A stretch of 64,000 nucleotides of DNA from an uncultured Candidatus Thioglobus sp. (GCA_910595805.1 CAJVCK010000002.1:36623-100622), one strand, 5' to 3'; shown: positions 20,934 through 31,119, numbered from the stretch's first letter. Numbers and translations: made by a program. Notes: generated by a model not told the origin, from the sequence alone.

Positions 20934-22727
20934 TTATTTTAAATACTTTTTAATGTTCCAACGATGCTGTTGGTAAGTTTTTGCAAAGGCATGACTGCCG
21001 TCTTTTTTAGCAACAAAAAACAAAGTGTCGCCGAGAGCTGGGTGCATGGCCGCGTGTAATGAAGATTGGCCAACAGAGCCAATTGCACTTGGTGGTAGCC
21101 CTTTGTGGCGATAAGTATTGTAAGGACTATCAAATTTTAAATCTTTCTTACTCAATGAACCCTTGTATTGATTACCTAGAGCATACACAACACTAGGGTC
21201 AGTCTGTAAACGCATGCCTTTTTTCAAACGACGCATAAACACGCCTGCTATTTTTGATTTTTCTTTATTGTGTGCAGTTTCTTTCTCAATTAAAGAGGCT
21301 AATATCAATGCATCGTCTGCACTTTTTAAATCAAGTGTTTTATCGCGATCTTGCCAAGCTTGATCTAACTTTTGTCTCATTATCTGATTGGCTCTTTTAA
21401 ACACACTGGCAATACTGTCACCATAATTCACTTGATATGTATCTGGCCAAAAATATCCTTCATAAGGTTTATTAATACCTGCTAAACGCATGGTCTCATC
21501 TAATGATCCACTTGATTTCAATGACTTAACGCTCAATAATTGCTGATAATATTGAGATACAGTCTCACCCTCAATCAGGGTGACGTCTCGATTGGCCACT
21601 TTTGCTGATGAAAAATCACCCAGCAATTCAATCACACCCATGCCTGGGCGTATATCGTAATAACCAGACTTTAGTTTTGATTCAAAACCAAGTACTTTAG
21701 CTATATTCACCACAAAAAAACTCGAATTGATCAACCCATAGCGCTTAAGGTCGTTCGCCGTTGAATAAATGTTGGCACCCTTAGGTAATTGATAAACAAA
21801 AGATTCTACTGTTTTAATCGAATTCGCCCAGTAAGACCAAGCCATAACCAACACAACGATAAACGCTAATAAAGCTTTAAAATAAGATTTTTTAGGTTTT
21901 AATAAAACTGAATTTTTTCGTTTCAAAGTGTGTTTATTAAAAGCGTGAGACAAACGCTTAGTTTCCTCTTGCTGTGTAAAAACCTTGTGATTAATTTTTG
22001 TAATCGATTTCATGCCAATCACGCTATTGGTCACAAACACTTCATCGCATTTATACAGTTCTTTTAACGTGATTGCGCCCACATTAACTTTTAAACCTAA
22101 ATCATTTGCAATTTTTAATATTGCAGAACGGCGCGTCCCTTCAATACCACATTCATCTAAACTTGGCGTTAATAACACGCCAGACTTCAATGCAAAAATA
22201 TTACCCTGAGTTACTGAAACCACACAACCATTATCATCCAACATGATACATTCATCGCTATGAAGGTCTACTCTCGCCAATATTTGTTCAAGGCGGTTAC
22301 AATGCTTGATATTAGACAGTAGCTGATTAGTGGTATAGCCACTTTGACAAGTTGTTAGTGTGTATTGACTAGAAGTTTTTCTTGGTGCCGCAGATACAAT
22401 AATAACGCGAGTTGGCTTGATATCTTTTTCAAAGCCATAACCGCGCTGACTCTCGCCACGAGACAATATGATTTTAACAACAGCCTGATCTAACTTAGTA
22501 ATTGACAAGGCTTCAGCAATATCTTTGAGCCATTGCTTTTCACTAACTGGGTTAATTTTTAATTGGGTTCGACCTTTTTCTAGCCTTAAAAAATGCTCAG
22601 ACCATAATAACAAACGACCTTCTTTAACCAAGCAAGTTTCAAACAGGCCATCACCAAACTGCGTTAGTCGATTAAATACGCTAAGTTTAGTTTGTTTTTT
22701 TCCGTTAATTAATACGACTTTGTTCAT
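20934..22727 (-). CDS. Fusion of aminodeoxychorismate lyase (PabC) and endolytic transglycosylase MltG
   Basis: One uninterrupted 597-residue frame carries two enzymes. Residues 1-265 are PabC, a fold-type IV PLP enzyme making p-aminobenzoate for folate: FGDGLFET, catalytic K141 (NIKHCNRLEQ), and a C-terminal half with VTQGNIFAL and GIEGTRRSAIL. A basic linker (266-282) leads to a membrane helix (283-300) and then MltG, with GYFWPDTY, catalytic E481 (LASLIEKETA), GMRLQTDPSVVYALG and LPPSAIGSVGQ. In E. coli pabC and mltG are adjacent separate genes in the same order. PabC would be cytoplasmic and MltG periplasmic, a consistent topology. A TTG near residue 268 could allow separate MltG translation. 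Confidence 0.93.
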   Translation of the reverse strand: MNKVVLINGKKQTKLSVFNRLTQFGDGLFETCLVKEGRLLLWSEHFLRLEKGRTQLKINPVSEKQWLKDIAEALSITKLDQAVVKIILSRGESQRGYGFEKDIKPTRVIIVSAAPRKTSSQYTLTTCQSGYTTNQLLSNIKHCNRLEQILARVDLHSDECIMLDDNGCVVSVTQGNIFALKSGVLLTPSLDECGIEGTRRSAILKIANDLGLKVNVGAITLKELYKCDEVFVTNSVIGMKSITKINHKVFTQQEETKRLSHAFNKHTLKRKNSVLLKPKKSYFKALLAFIVVLVMAWSYWANSIKTVESFVYQLPKGANIYSTANDLKRYGLINSSFFVVNIAKVLGFESKLKSGYYDIRPGMGVIELLGDFSSAKVANRDVTLIEGETVSQYYQQLLSVKSLKSSGSLDETMRLAGINKPYEGYFWPDTYQVNYGDSIASVFKRANQIMRQKLDQAWQDRDKTLDLKSADDALILASLIEKETAHNKEKSKIAGVFMRRLKKGMRLQTDPSVVYALGNQYKGSLSKKDLKFDSPYNTYRHKGLPPSAIGSVGQSSLHAAMHPALGDTLFFVAKKDGSHAFAKTYQQHRWNIKKYLK

Positions 22728-22947
22728 AAGATAACATTATATGGCATTCATAAAAAATCCTTAACCAGTTTGTATACAAATAGGTAGCTAATGGCATGAT
22801 TATTAGAGTGGTTCGTTTAACTAATATTGCATTTAATGACTTCAGAGTTTAGTTTATATTTACCCATATTAAACAAATAGAATGATAAAATTCTTAATTT
22901 TTATAATAGCTAATATTTAATGGGAACAACCCAAGGAGAAGATGATA

Positions 22948-23556
22948 ATGGTTAATTCAATCAAATGGATCTTAATTGTAATTGGTACAATTTCAACTTA
23001 CTACATGATTTCACTGCAAATGCAATATGGCGTTACTTCTAAAGTCATTAGTGAAATTATTTCACCGACCTTGCATCCAGATGCGATGGAAAAAGTCTAT
23101 ATGCCAATGACAAACACCTTATTAGACACAGGTGATATCACTATGGCTTCTATCGTGCGAGTACCTGTTGCAGAAGATGTGTCAAACGAAGATGTTGAGG
23201 AAGCGATGGAAAGTATCGCAACAGCTGAAGGTATTCGCTCTGTCGGTAAACTTCCACTCTCTGAGATGGTTGAGCTACAAACCGGTGAAAAACAAAGATT
23301 TTTAAAAATCTTCCAGTATTGCTCTCCAAGAACTGCAATGATCATGGTTGATCATTCAGATGCATTTGCCGCTTACCTGCCTTGTAGAATTGCACTTATT
23401 GAAGATAAGAATAAGAAGAGATGGCTTTATACACTTGATATGAATGCCATGATTTATGGTGGCGCACCATTACCAGATGATCTACTTGAAAAGGCGTTAG
23501 AGGTTAAGCGTGTGATTACTGCTATTCAAGAGGGTGGCGCAGAAGGTGACTTCTAA
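22948..23556 (+). CDS. Membrane-anchored DUF302 protein
   Basis: About 202 residues with an N-terminal hydrophobic helix (5-21) followed by a periplasmic or cytoplasmic DUF302-type domain. The typical segment PCRIALIEDKNKKRWLYTLD then MIYGGAPLPDDLLEKALEV lies near the C-terminus. DUF302 has no firmly assigned function; genes of this type are common in sulfur-oxidising and iron-cycling bacteria. AAGGAG at 22933-22938 is nine bases from ATG 22948 and only three from ATG 22942, so I prefer the former. A terminator follows at 23575. Confidence 0.85.
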   Translation: MVNSIKWILIVIGTISTYYMISLQMQYGVTSKVISEIISPTLHPDAMEKVYMPMTNTLLDTGDITMASIVRVPVAEDVSNEDVEEAMESIATAEGIRSVGKLPLSEMVELQTGEKQRFLKIFQYCSPRTAMIMVDHSDAFAAYLPCRIALIEDKNKKRWLYTLDMNAMIYGGAPLPDDLLEKALEVKRVITAIQEGGAEGDF

Positions 23557-23574
23557 ACAATTGACTTAATTGTT

Positions 23575-23602
23575 AAAAACCGTCCTTTTGGGCGGTTTTT
23601 TT
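23575..23602 (+). terminator. Rho-independent terminator of the DUF302 gene
   Basis: CCGTCC (23580-23585), loop TTTT, GGGCGG (23590-23595) with one G-T pair, preceded by A5 and followed by T7. Confidence 0.9.
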
Positions 23603-23618
23603 ATACATAATATAAAAC

Positions 23619-24569
23619 ATGAAACCTATTTACCACGAACTTGATTTTGGCGTTACTTGCATTGACACCGAACACATGCGCAAAGATTTTGTCGCTGCCT
23701 ACCTGATTGAAGACGAGGGTCGCGCCACCTTTGTAGATACTGGCTGTTATTTATCTGTACCAATACTGTTGGCAACATTAGACGCTAAAAATATCCCACG
23801 TAAAAATGTAGACTACATATTACTCACACACATCCATCTCGATCATGCAGGTGGTGCGGGTGAACTTATTAAGCACCTGCCAAATGCTAAAGTTTATGTG
23901 CACGAATATGGCGCAGCGCATTTAATCGATCCATCAAAATTACGTGCCGGGGTTATTGGTGTGTATGGGGAGTTGTTCTTTAAGCAATTCTTAGGTGACT
24001 TAATTCCAACTCCAGAAGATAAAGTCATCATTGCAAAAGATGGTGATGAGCTCACATTAGGTAGTCGTACATTAAAGTTTATCGACACACCTGGTCATGC
24101 ACGTCATCACGTATGCATTTGGGATGAAAAATCTCAGGGGTTATTTTCTGGCGACACCCTGGGCGTAAGTTATCGTGAGTTTGATACCAATCAAGGAGAG
24201 CTAATCTTTCCACCAACTACGCCAGTACAATTCGATCCAGAGGTTTGGAAAGACACGATTAAGAATTTAATGAGTTTCAAGCCAAAGTACGCCTACTTAA
24301 CCCACTTTAACCGTATTGAATTCACCCAGCAGTCTGCCGACATGTTGATTGAGCATATTAATGGATTTGTTGAGATTGCCAAGACATTAGAGAATCAGAG
24401 TAATCGCCATAAAGCCATCAAACAGCAGCTACTTGGCTATTTATTAGAGATTGCCACCAAACATGGTGTTATATTAGATGAAGCACAACAAGTTAAGCTG
24501 TTTAAGGGCGACTTAGAAATCTGCGCCCAGGGTTTAGGTGTCTGGCTAGATAAAGAAGCTCAAAAATAA
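23619..24569 (+). CDS. MBL-fold metallo-hydrolase
   Basis: A 316-residue metallo-beta-lactamase superfamily protein. The metal motif HIHLDHAGG, the further ligand in [15 protein letters not shown] and a C-terminal TLTHFNR-type histidine ([10 protein letters not shown]) give two complete metal sites. The last 80 residues are helical and outside the core domain. Substrate unknown. No ribosome site is seen; a CATAAT at 23606-23611 lies only seven bases before the ATG. It converges on ppnP with a 10-base overlap. Confidence 0.86.
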   Translation: MKPIYHELDFGVTCIDTEHMRKDFVAAYLIEDEGRATFVDTGCYLSVPILLATLDAKNIPRKNVDYILLTHIHLDHAGGAGELIKHLPNAKVYVHEYGAAHLIDPSKLRAGVIGVYGELFFKQFLGDLIPTPEDKVIIAKDGDELTLGSRTLKFIDTPGHARHHVCIWDEKSQGLFSGDTLGVSYREFDTNQGELIFPPTTPVQFDPEVWKDTIKNLMSFKPKYAYLTHFNRIEFTQQSADMLIEHINGFVEIAKTLENQSNRHKAIKQQLLGYLLEIATKHGVILDEAQQVKLFKGDLEICAQGLGVWLDKEAQK

Positions 24570-24871
24570 GAACAGCAATAGTCCGTTACTTCTTTCACTT
24601 GCAATTTAAAGCTTGAATCTTTAGGCACTTCAAACGACGTACCTTTGGTAAAGGTTTGCCACTCACTTTTGCCGGGTAATAAGACATCCATCTCACCCGC
24701 TTGGATTTCCATCAGTTCGTTATCATCCGTACCGAACTCATAATCACCAGGCATCATGATGCCTAAGGTCTTCTTAGAGCCATCAGCAAACTGAACTACG
24801 CGCGAAGTCACCTTGCCATCGAAATAAATATTAGCAGCTTTTACAACGGTTACATTTTCAAAACTTGACAT
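24560..24871 (-). CDS. ppnP: Pyrimidine/purine nucleoside phosphorylase (PpnP)
   Basis: A 103-residue cupin of the former DUF1255 family, which phosphorolyses several nucleosides to base plus ribose 1-phosphate. Visible matches to E. coli PpnP are [32 protein letters not shown] and [13 protein letters not shown]. It lies ten bases downstream of pepA and probably shares its transcript. Confidence 0.92.
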   Translation of the reverse strand: MSSFENVTVVKAANIYFDGKVTSRVVQFADGSKKTLGIMMPGDYEFGTDDNELMEIQAGEMDVLLPGKSEWQTFTKGTSFEVPKDSSFKLQVKEVTDYCCSYF

Positions 24872-24881
24872 ACAATCTTCC

Positions 24882-26309
24882 TTAATTAATTTGATCTAAA
24901 ATATATTGCGTTAATAATGGCACTGGACGACCGGTTGCGCCTTTTTTAGCGCCACTTACCCAAGCAGTGCCTGCGATATCGAGATGTGCCCAACGGTAAT
25001 CCTTAGTGTATCGCGCTAAGAAACAAGCGGCTGTTACTGTACCAGCTTCACGACCACCAATATTACCCATATCGGCAAAGTTAGACTTAAGTAGTTCATC
25101 GTACTCGTTATCGAGTGGTAACTGCCAAGCCGTGTCTAGGGCTGTTTTACCCGCAGTAATTAAATCATCAGCCAGGTCTTGATCATTCGCCATCACGCCA
25201 CAATGGTGTTTACCCAAAGCAACTATAACTGCACCGGTTAGGGTTGCTGTATCGATCACCACTTCTGGGTTGAATTTTTCCACATAGGTCAAAGCGTCAC
25301 ATAAGATCAAACGCCCTTCGGCATCGGTATTGAGAATTTCAATAGTTTGCCCCGACATGCTTGTGACCACATCACCTGGTTTAGAGGCATTGTGTGCTGG
25401 CATGTTCTCAACCGTTGGCACTACAATGGTAAGATTTACTTTGAGTTTCATTTCTGCAACAGCGCGCATCGTGCCAATCACCGATGCTGCGCCACACATG
25501 TCGTATTTCATCTCATCCATGCCAGCGCCTGGTTTCAGTGAAATACCACCACTATCAAACGTAACACCCTTGCCAACTAATACAATTGGTTTGGCATCAC
25601 CATTGCCTTTATAGCTTAGGCTAATAAGTTTTGGCGGTTCAATTGAACCTTTAGAAACTGATAAAAGCGACCCCATGCCGAGTGCCGACATGTCGGACTC
25701 TTCTAGTATTTCGCATTCTAGATCATATGTTTTGGCTAAGTCTTGTGCGGTATCAGCTAAATAAGTCGGCGTACAAACATTCGATGGCAGGTCTCCCAAA
25801 TGACGCGTAAGCGCCATACCGTGAGCAATAGCCTGACCTTGTGACAACTCATGAGCATTATTACTGTCTGATTGCAGAGAAATATTTTCAATGGGGTTTT
25901 TATCAGCTTGCTCAGTACCAACTTTTTGTATTTGATAGGTTGTATTTTGCATCACTCTGGCAGTCATGCGCTGCATCCATTGCTGATTACAATTTTCTAT
26001 CTCAACCTTCTGAATCATAGTGTTTTTAATTTTGACACTAGCCAATGCGTTGCTAACAGCACTCAAAGCTTTAATATAGTTTTTATCTGTCGTAGGTGCG
26101 TCGCCCAATCCTACAACAAATACATGTTTAGCTTTAAAGCCTTCAACTAGATTAAGCGGTAAAACTTTTCCTGCTTTGGCTTCGAACTGATTCAATTCAA
26201 CCAGCACCTGCAAAGCAGCATCATTAAGATTTGTATCGGTGTTAGAAAATACGACAACACTGTCACCATCAAAATGTTGAATAGTTTGATTAATTAATGA
26301 AAAATTCAT
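24882..26309 (-). CDS. pepA: Leucyl aminopeptidase (M17)
   Basis: A 475-residue dizinc aminopeptidase removing N-terminal residues from peptides; E. coli PepA also binds DNA. The metal and catalytic motifs are [26 protein letters not shown] and the signature NTDAEGRL, followed by DTATLTGA. Length is slightly under that of E. coli PepA (503). It is divergent from the dsbC gene across 80 bases. Confidence 0.97.
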   Translation of the reverse strand: MNFSLINQTIQHFDGDSVVVFSNTDTNLNDAALQVLVELNQFEAKAGKVLPLNLVEGFKAKHVFVVGLGDAPTTDKNYIKALSAVSNALASVKIKNTMIQKVEIENCNQQWMQRMTARVMQNTTYQIQKVGTEQADKNPIENISLQSDSNNAHELSQGQAIAHGMALTRHLGDLPSNVCTPTYLADTAQDLAKTYDLECEILEESDMSALGMGSLLSVSKGSIEPPKLISLSYKGNGDAKPIVLVGKGVTFDSGGISLKPGAGMDEMKYDMCGAASVIGTMRAVAEMKLKVNLTIVVPTVENMPAHNASKPGDVVTSMSGQTIEILNTDAEGRLILCDALTYVEKFNPEVVIDTATLTGAVIVALGKHHCGVMANDQDLADDLITAGKTALDTAWQLPLDNEYDELLKSNFADMGNIGGREAGTVTAACFLARYTKDYRWAHLDIAGTAWVSGAKKGATGRPVPLLTQYILDQIN

Positions 26310-26389
26310 TGTTTTACCTAGAGAAAATATAATCCCGATATTCTACCTAAAGATGTAAAATTTATTCATTTTTAAATAGATTATTTATT

Positions 26390-27112
26390 ATGCTTAAGTC
26401 ATTATTTTTCACACTTATTATATTATCAAGCAATGTATTTGCTGATAAGTCTGACATTATTAAAGGGCTTAGTGCTTACTTTACTGGTGTTACTGAACAA
26501 GATGTTAGTACGACTCCTTTTAACGGAATGTATGAAGTTGTCTTAAGAGAGCCAAGATTAGATGTTATTTATATATCAGCTGATGGGCGCTACTTATCTC
26601 AGGGTGAAGTGATTGACCTGCGTACACGCACCAACCTTACTAAAGCTCGTTTATCGAGTTTGGCAAAAGAAATTATGTCTACCACTACAGATGACGAAAA
26701 AATAATCTACAAAGCTGATAATGAAAAATATGTAGTTGATGTTTTTACTGATGTTGATTGTCCTTATTGTCGTAAGTTACATAAAGATATCGCTGAACTC
26801 AATGAACTAGGCATTACTATGAAATACCTAGCTTTTCCTCGTTCAGGGGTTAATACCAAATCTTTCTACCGTTCAGTAGCAATCTGGTGCGCTGATGATA
26901 AAGAACAAGCTATGGATAACGGCATGTCCAGGATAGACAGCCCATTAGTTAATTGCAAAAATCCAATCATTGATCATTTAATCTTGGCTAAGAAGCTTAA
27001 TGTTACTGGCACGCCGTTTATTTTCTTTGAAAATGGTGACCATATCCCCGGCTATGTTAAGCCCAAAGATTTATTAAAAGAAATTAAACGTTCACTTGCA
27101 AAATATCAATAA
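26390..27112 (+). CDS. dsbC: Thiol:disulfide interchange protein DsbC
   Basis: A 240-residue periplasmic disulfide isomerase. It has a signal peptide (1-18, SNVFA cleavage), an N-terminal dimerisation domain (about 20-80) with MYEVVL and YISADGRYL, and a thioredoxin domain with active site C124-P-Y-C127. The cis-proline loop is GTPFIFF, and a second cysteine pair (C in IWCADDK and VNCKNP) is conserved. The CPYC rather than CGYC active site is a known variant. Its 3' end overlaps rsmB by 17 bases. The many cytochromes of the window fit a need for periplasmic thiol control. Confidence 0.93.
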   Translation: MLKSLFFTLIILSSNVFADKSDIIKGLSAYFTGVTEQDVSTTPFNGMYEVVLREPRLDVIYISADGRYLSQGEVIDLRTRTNLTKARLSSLAKEIMSTTTDDEKIIYKADNEKYVVDVFTDVDCPYCRKLHKDIAELNELGITMKYLAFPRSGVNTKSFYRSVAIWCADDKEQAMDNGMSRIDSPLVNCKNPIIDHLILAKKLNVTGTPFIFFENGDHIPGYVKPKDLLKEIKRSLAKYQ

Positions 27113-28367
27113 GTCTAATACACGGGTAGTTGCACTAGAAGCAATCTGCTCTGTTATTCTTGAAAAAAGATCCCTGTCTGCTTTTGTCTACCCAGACCCG
27201 GATGATGCTTTAGCCAAGTCGTTAGTATTTGGCACTATTCGTTTTTATCATCAACTAAATGATATCGTTACCGATCTGCTTGATCATTCTTTAAAAAAGG
27301 AAGACCTTGATATTCACTGTCTGATGCTATTAGGCGCTTATCAAATATTACATTCGAATGTGGCCAGTCACGCTAGTGTTTTTGAAACCGTTAATGTCGC
27401 AATTGATCTTAATAAAGATTGGGCTAAAGGCTTGATTAACGCTATATTAAGACAAATTGATCGAAACAAAGAAAAGCTATTATCACAAACTCATTATTCA
27501 CATCCTACTTGGATGGTAAAAAAAATAAAGCAAAATTATCCGAATGATTTTGAACAGATCTTTAGTCAAAATAATATTCAAGCACCGATGACTGTTCGTG
27601 TACATCCTAAATACTCAATAATGGATTATCGTCAATCATTAGAACAAACAGGAATTATCAGTAAGCCTTTAAATATTGCACCTCAAGCTCTGGTATTAGA
27701 CAAGCCAATAAGTGTTTATGATTTACCCGATTTTGAAACTGGTTCATGCTATGTTCAAGATGCCTCGCCACAATTATCTGCATCCTTGTTAGATCCACAA
27801 AATACTGACCTTATTCTTGATGCTTGTAGCGCCCCTGGTGGAAAAACTACCCACTTATCCGAACTCGCACCAAATGCTCAAATTATCGCACTGGATAGTG
27901 ACGAACAAAGATTAGAAAGAGTCAAGCAAAATGCACAACGCTTTAACATTGACAATATAGAAATTATTGAGGGCAGCGCCCAGCAACAAGACTGGTGGGA
28001 TGGCAAACACTTTGACAAAATCCTGCTCGATGCACCTTGCTCAGCCACCGGTGTAATTCGTCGTCATCCCGACATAAAGCTACTTAGAAAACCTAAAGAT
28101 ATTACTGCCTTGGTTGAGCTTCAAGCTCAAATTTTGAATAATTTGTGGCAAATGCTAAAGCCAGGCGGCGTACTTTTGTATGCTACCTGTTCTATTTTAA
28201 AGGCTGAAAATGAATTTCAAATCGCTGATTTTCTTTATAGTCATGATGATGCTAGTGAAATTAAAATTGATTTAGATTGGGGCATGAAAACAGTCGTTGG
28301 CAAGCAACAGTTACCTAGTCATGAATTTGACGGATTTTATTATGCCAAAGTAAGGAAGACCCCTTGA
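27096..28367 (+). CDS. rsmB: 16S rRNA (cytosine967-C5)-methyltransferase RsmB
   Basis: A 423-residue protein with an N-terminal NusB-like RNA-binding domain (about 1-130) and a NOL1/NSUN methyltransferase domain. SAM motif LDACSAPGGKTTHL, motif IV LDAPCSATGVIRRHPD and the catalytic-cysteine motif VLLYATCSILKAEN are intact. The only conventional start giving the conserved RVVALEAICSV beginning is TTG 27096, inside the last codons of dsbC; the first internal ATG would delete much of the NusB domain. Confidence 0.95.
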   Translation: MQNINKSNTRVVALEAICSVILEKRSLSAFVYPDPDDALAKSLVFGTIRFYHQLNDIVTDLLDHSLKKEDLDIHCLMLLGAYQILHSNVASHASVFETVNVAIDLNKDWAKGLINAILRQIDRNKEKLLSQTHYSHPTWMVKKIKQNYPNDFEQIFSQNNIQAPMTVRVHPKYSIMDYRQSLEQTGIISKPLNIAPQALVLDKPISVYDLPDFETGSCYVQDASPQLSASLLDPQNTDLILDACSAPGGKTTHLSELAPNAQIIALDSDEQRLERVKQNAQRFNIDNIEIIEGSAQQQDWWDGKHFDKILLDAPCSATGVIRRHPDIKLLRKPKDITALVELQAQILNNLWQMLKPGGVLLYATCSILKAENEFQIADFLYSHDDASEIKIDLDWGMKTVVGKQQLPSHEFDGFYYAKVRKTP

Positions 28368-28389
28368 AGGAAGTATGAGAATAATCTGC

Positions 28390-30375
28390 TCATCTTCCAA
28401 TTAAATACTTTTCAGCACGTTCAATATCTTCATTCAAGCCACTCAGAACAATATAATCATCTTCTCGAATTCGAGTTTCTTCAGAAGGGTTTTCCCCTCT
28501 AACATGTCCGCGCTTAATCGCCTCAACCTTAACATTGTAGTTTTCAAGATGAAGGTCTCCTAGACGATGACCAATAGCATACATCGAGCCTTCAACTAAC
28601 ACGCTATGAATAATACCTTTCATCACTTGATGTTGTTCCATCGGATTATCGTCCTCGCCAGGATAAAAATTTTCAAGAATCTTATAACGATCTTGACGAA
28701 TCTGACGAGTATTTTTAAACACTCGACTAGGAGGCTGTCCAATCATTAACATCAAGTGCGAAGCTAACATAATGCTAGATTCAAAGGTATCAGGGATAAC
28801 CTCAGTTGCACCCGCTTCAAACAATTCATTTAAATGTGAATCATTTAATGTGCGTACCAAAATAGGAATGCCCTTATTGAGTTGTCGAGTCGTCTTAATG
28901 ATCTTTAACGTCGCATGAAAATCACTAAAAGTAATAATCATTACTTTTGCCTTATTGATTTCTGCCGCCATTAAAATACTTTGTTTGGCTGCATCACCGT
29001 AATAAACTGACTCGCCCGCATCATGGGCCTCATGTACACGTTTAATATCCATATCCAGCACAATAAACGGATGATTTGCTTTGCGTAAAAAGCGCTCAAC
29101 CGTTTGGCCAACACGCCCAAATCCACACAAAACAACATGGTCATTCAAGTATTTACTTTCTTCAATAATAGTGTTTTCAATTTCTTGATGATTGTTAGAG
29201 TAAGAGTCTTTATGTATAAACTTTGCAATCTTGCCATTAAATTTAATCATAAATGGCGTTATCGACATGCTTAATACCGCAGCAGTTAATAAAATATTGC
29301 CTATTTCATTTGGTAGTAAATTAAATGAAAAAGCCAAACTTAATAGTACTAAACCAAACTCTCCTACTTGCGATAAAGACAAGGCAACACGTAAAGATAC
29401 ACCGCCTTCTTTCTGAAATAATCGGGCGGTCATATAAAGGATTCCACCCTTGATCAAAATAATTGCCAAAGTAATCAGTACAATAATCCAAAAATGCTGC
29501 ACCATTATCTCAATAGAAATTGACATGCCAATTGTGACAAAAAACAACCCTAATAAAATATCTTGAAAAGGTCGAATGTCTGCTTCAATCTGGTGTCGAT
29601 ATTCGGTCTCACTAAGCATTGTTCCCGCCAAAAAAGCACCTAATGTCATTGACAAGCCCATCTCTTCAGTAAAGGCCGCCGCACCTAAGGCAACCGTTAA
29701 AACTGTTAATGTAAAAAGTTCTTGCGACTTGGCACTAGCTACTTCATGAAATATTGGCTTAAGCAAGTATTTACCTATTATATGAATTAAGACAACCACA
29801 AATATGCCTTTTAAAAATGCTACAGCTAATAACCAAGATATGCCATCACCATCTCCGCTCATTGCCAAAGCAGGAATAAGAATCAACAATGGGACAACCA
29901 TAATATCTTGAAAAATAAGAATACCTAACGCAGATCGGCCATGCCTAGATCTGATTTCAGATTGCTCAGTGAGTTGTTTAATTACAATAGCGGTTGAAGA
30001 AAGCGCGAAGGCGCTTGAAATAACAATACTGGTATTTGTATCTAAGCCTGCCAAATAAGTAATAAAATAAATCACAGCAGCGGTCGTAAACACCTGAGCA
30101 GCGCCCATGCCAAACACTTGTCTACGCATGGCCATCATCTGTCCAATAGAAAACTCCAAGCCAATTGCAAATAATAAAAATACAATACCAAGTTCGGCTA
30201 AGAGGTCAATATTCTCTGCTTTATCAATGAACCCAAGTCCGTTTGGACCGACAATAACACCGACAATAATGTAACCTAAAATAGGCGGAAAATGTAAACG
30301 ACGCGATATAGAAACTGTTATCACCGCAATAGCGAGTAACAAAACAATTTGTATTAATAAATGCTCACTCATCAT
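28390..30375 (-). CDS. CPA2-family cation:proton antiporter with RCK domain (KefB/YbaL type)
   Basis: A 661-residue inner-membrane antiporter. About 12 to 13 helices fill residues 1-380, with family motifs FPPILGYIIVGVIVGPNGLG and ELGIVFLLFAIGLEFS. A linker leads to a TrkA-N domain with the NAD-binding VVLCGFGRVGQTVERFL, and a TrkA-C domain ends the protein (REDDYIVLSGLNEDIERAE). It may exchange K+ or Na+ for protons; which ion cannot be told. It converges with rsmB. Confidence 0.9.
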   Translation of the reverse strand: MMSEHLLIQIVLLLAIAVITVSISRRLHFPPILGYIIVGVIVGPNGLGFIDKAENIDLLAELGIVFLLFAIGLEFSIGQMMAMRRQVFGMGAAQVFTTAAVIYFITYLAGLDTNTSIVISSAFALSSTAIVIKQLTEQSEIRSRHGRSALGILIFQDIMVVPLLILIPALAMSGDGDGISWLLAVAFLKGIFVVVLIHIIGKYLLKPIFHEVASAKSQELFTLTVLTVALGAAAFTEEMGLSMTLGAFLAGTMLSETEYRHQIEADIRPFQDILLGLFFVTIGMSISIEIMVQHFWIIVLITLAIILIKGGILYMTARLFQKEGGVSLRVALSLSQVGEFGLVLLSLAFSFNLLPNEIGNILLTAAVLSMSITPFMIKFNGKIAKFIHKDSYSNNHQEIENTIIEESKYLNDHVVLCGFGRVGQTVERFLRKANHPFIVLDMDIKRVHEAHDAGESVYYGDAAKQSILMAAEINKAKVMIITFSDFHATLKIIKTTRQLNKGIPILVRTLNDSHLNELFEAGATEVIPDTFESSIMLASHLMLMIGQPPSRVFKNTRQIRQDRYKILENFYPGEDDNPMEQHQVMKGIIHSVLVEGSMYAIGHRLGDLHLENYNVKVEAIKRGHVRGENPSEETRIREDDYIVLSGLNEDIERAEKYLIGR

Positions 30376-30654
30376 TAAATAAAAATGCCAGTTTATTTTT
30401 CTATTTTAAAAATCTCATTATAAATCAATTGTGTAATCATCAGGTCGTTCGTATTAGTGAGTGACAACAATTGCCCAATCATTAATTTGATGGCTTTTAC
30501 TATGCCAAAATCAAAAAACAACTCTGCGCCATCTCTGCCTGATTAAAAAACATTATTAGTATATCTACCAATTTAATATTTTCCTTTTTAATTTAGAATC
30601 TCTACTTGTTAAACAAACGTTTAATAAAAAAATAATTAAATCAGAGGAAAATAC
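30376..30654. other. Largest intergenic space (about 280 bases)
   Basis: AT-rich sequence between the divergent antiporter and DsrE-like genes. It holds AGAGGA just before the downstream ATG. I see no conserved reading frame, hairpin terminator or convincing promoter pair; both promoters presumably lie here. Confidence 0.5.
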
Positions 30655-31068
30655 ATGAAAAAAATACTATTAAGCATCGTCACATTGGCATTGTTAAGTT
30701 TTAACACTTATGCTGCAACTAATAAATTTGTCATCCAGGTTAGTACAGATGACGCTAGAACGCAAAAAATTGTGCTCAATAACGCGGCCAATTTACAAAA
30801 ATATTTTGGTGCAGATAATGTTGATGTTGAAATTGTGGCTTATGGCCCAGGTTTGGGAATTCTAACCACTGGTAATAAAAACTCTAGTCGTGTCGAAAAG
30901 ATGGCGATGAGCGATATTAAATTTAGTGCTTGCCAAAATACTATGAATGGCTTTAAGAAAAAGAAAGGTCATTTTCCAACATTAACTGATGGTGTAGGTA
31001 TTACACCATCAGGCGTGGTTCGTATTGGTGAATTGCAACAAAAAGGTTACTCGTATATCCGACCTTAA
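30655..31068 (+). CDS. Periplasmic DsrE-family protein
   Basis: A 137-residue protein with a cleavable signal peptide (1-20, NTYA-AT) and a DsrE-like fold: KFVIQVSTDD at the first strand, VEIVAYGPGLGIL, then a conserved cysteine C93 in IKFSACQNTM. Exported DsrE-like proteins with a single cysteine occur widely in sulfur-oxidising bacteria, but their role is not settled. A direct sulfur-binding task in the periplasm is inference. It is a single-gene unit with AGAGG upstream and a strong terminator downstream. Confidence 0.87.
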   Translation: MKKILLSIVTLALLSFNTYAATNKFVIQVSTDDARTQKIVLNNAANLQKYFGADNVDVEIVAYGPGLGILTTGNKNSSRVEKMAMSDIKFSACQNTMNGFKKKKGHFPTLTDGVGITPSGVVRIGELQQKGYSYIRP

Positions 31069-31080
31069 GTTATTATCACA

Positions 31081-31119
31081 TTCAATAAAAAAGGCGCTCT
31101 AAGCGCCTTTTTTATTGAA
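31081..31119. terminator. Bidirectional rho-independent terminator
   Basis: A perfect 18-bp stem (31081-31098 / 31102-31119) around loop CTA; the GC core is GGCGCT/AGCGCC flanked by A6 and T6. It separates the convergent DsrE-like gene and lon and suits both strands. Confidence 0.95.

Noticed and set aside
22769..22780. Palindrome TTTGTATACAAA upstream of the DUF302 gene as an operator
   Set aside because: Short, AT-rich, not tied to a clear promoter; equally likely by chance.
30376..30654. Possible decayed gene in the largest gap
   Set aside because: No frame gives recognisable protein and there is no repeat; treated as promoter-bearing intergenic DNA.
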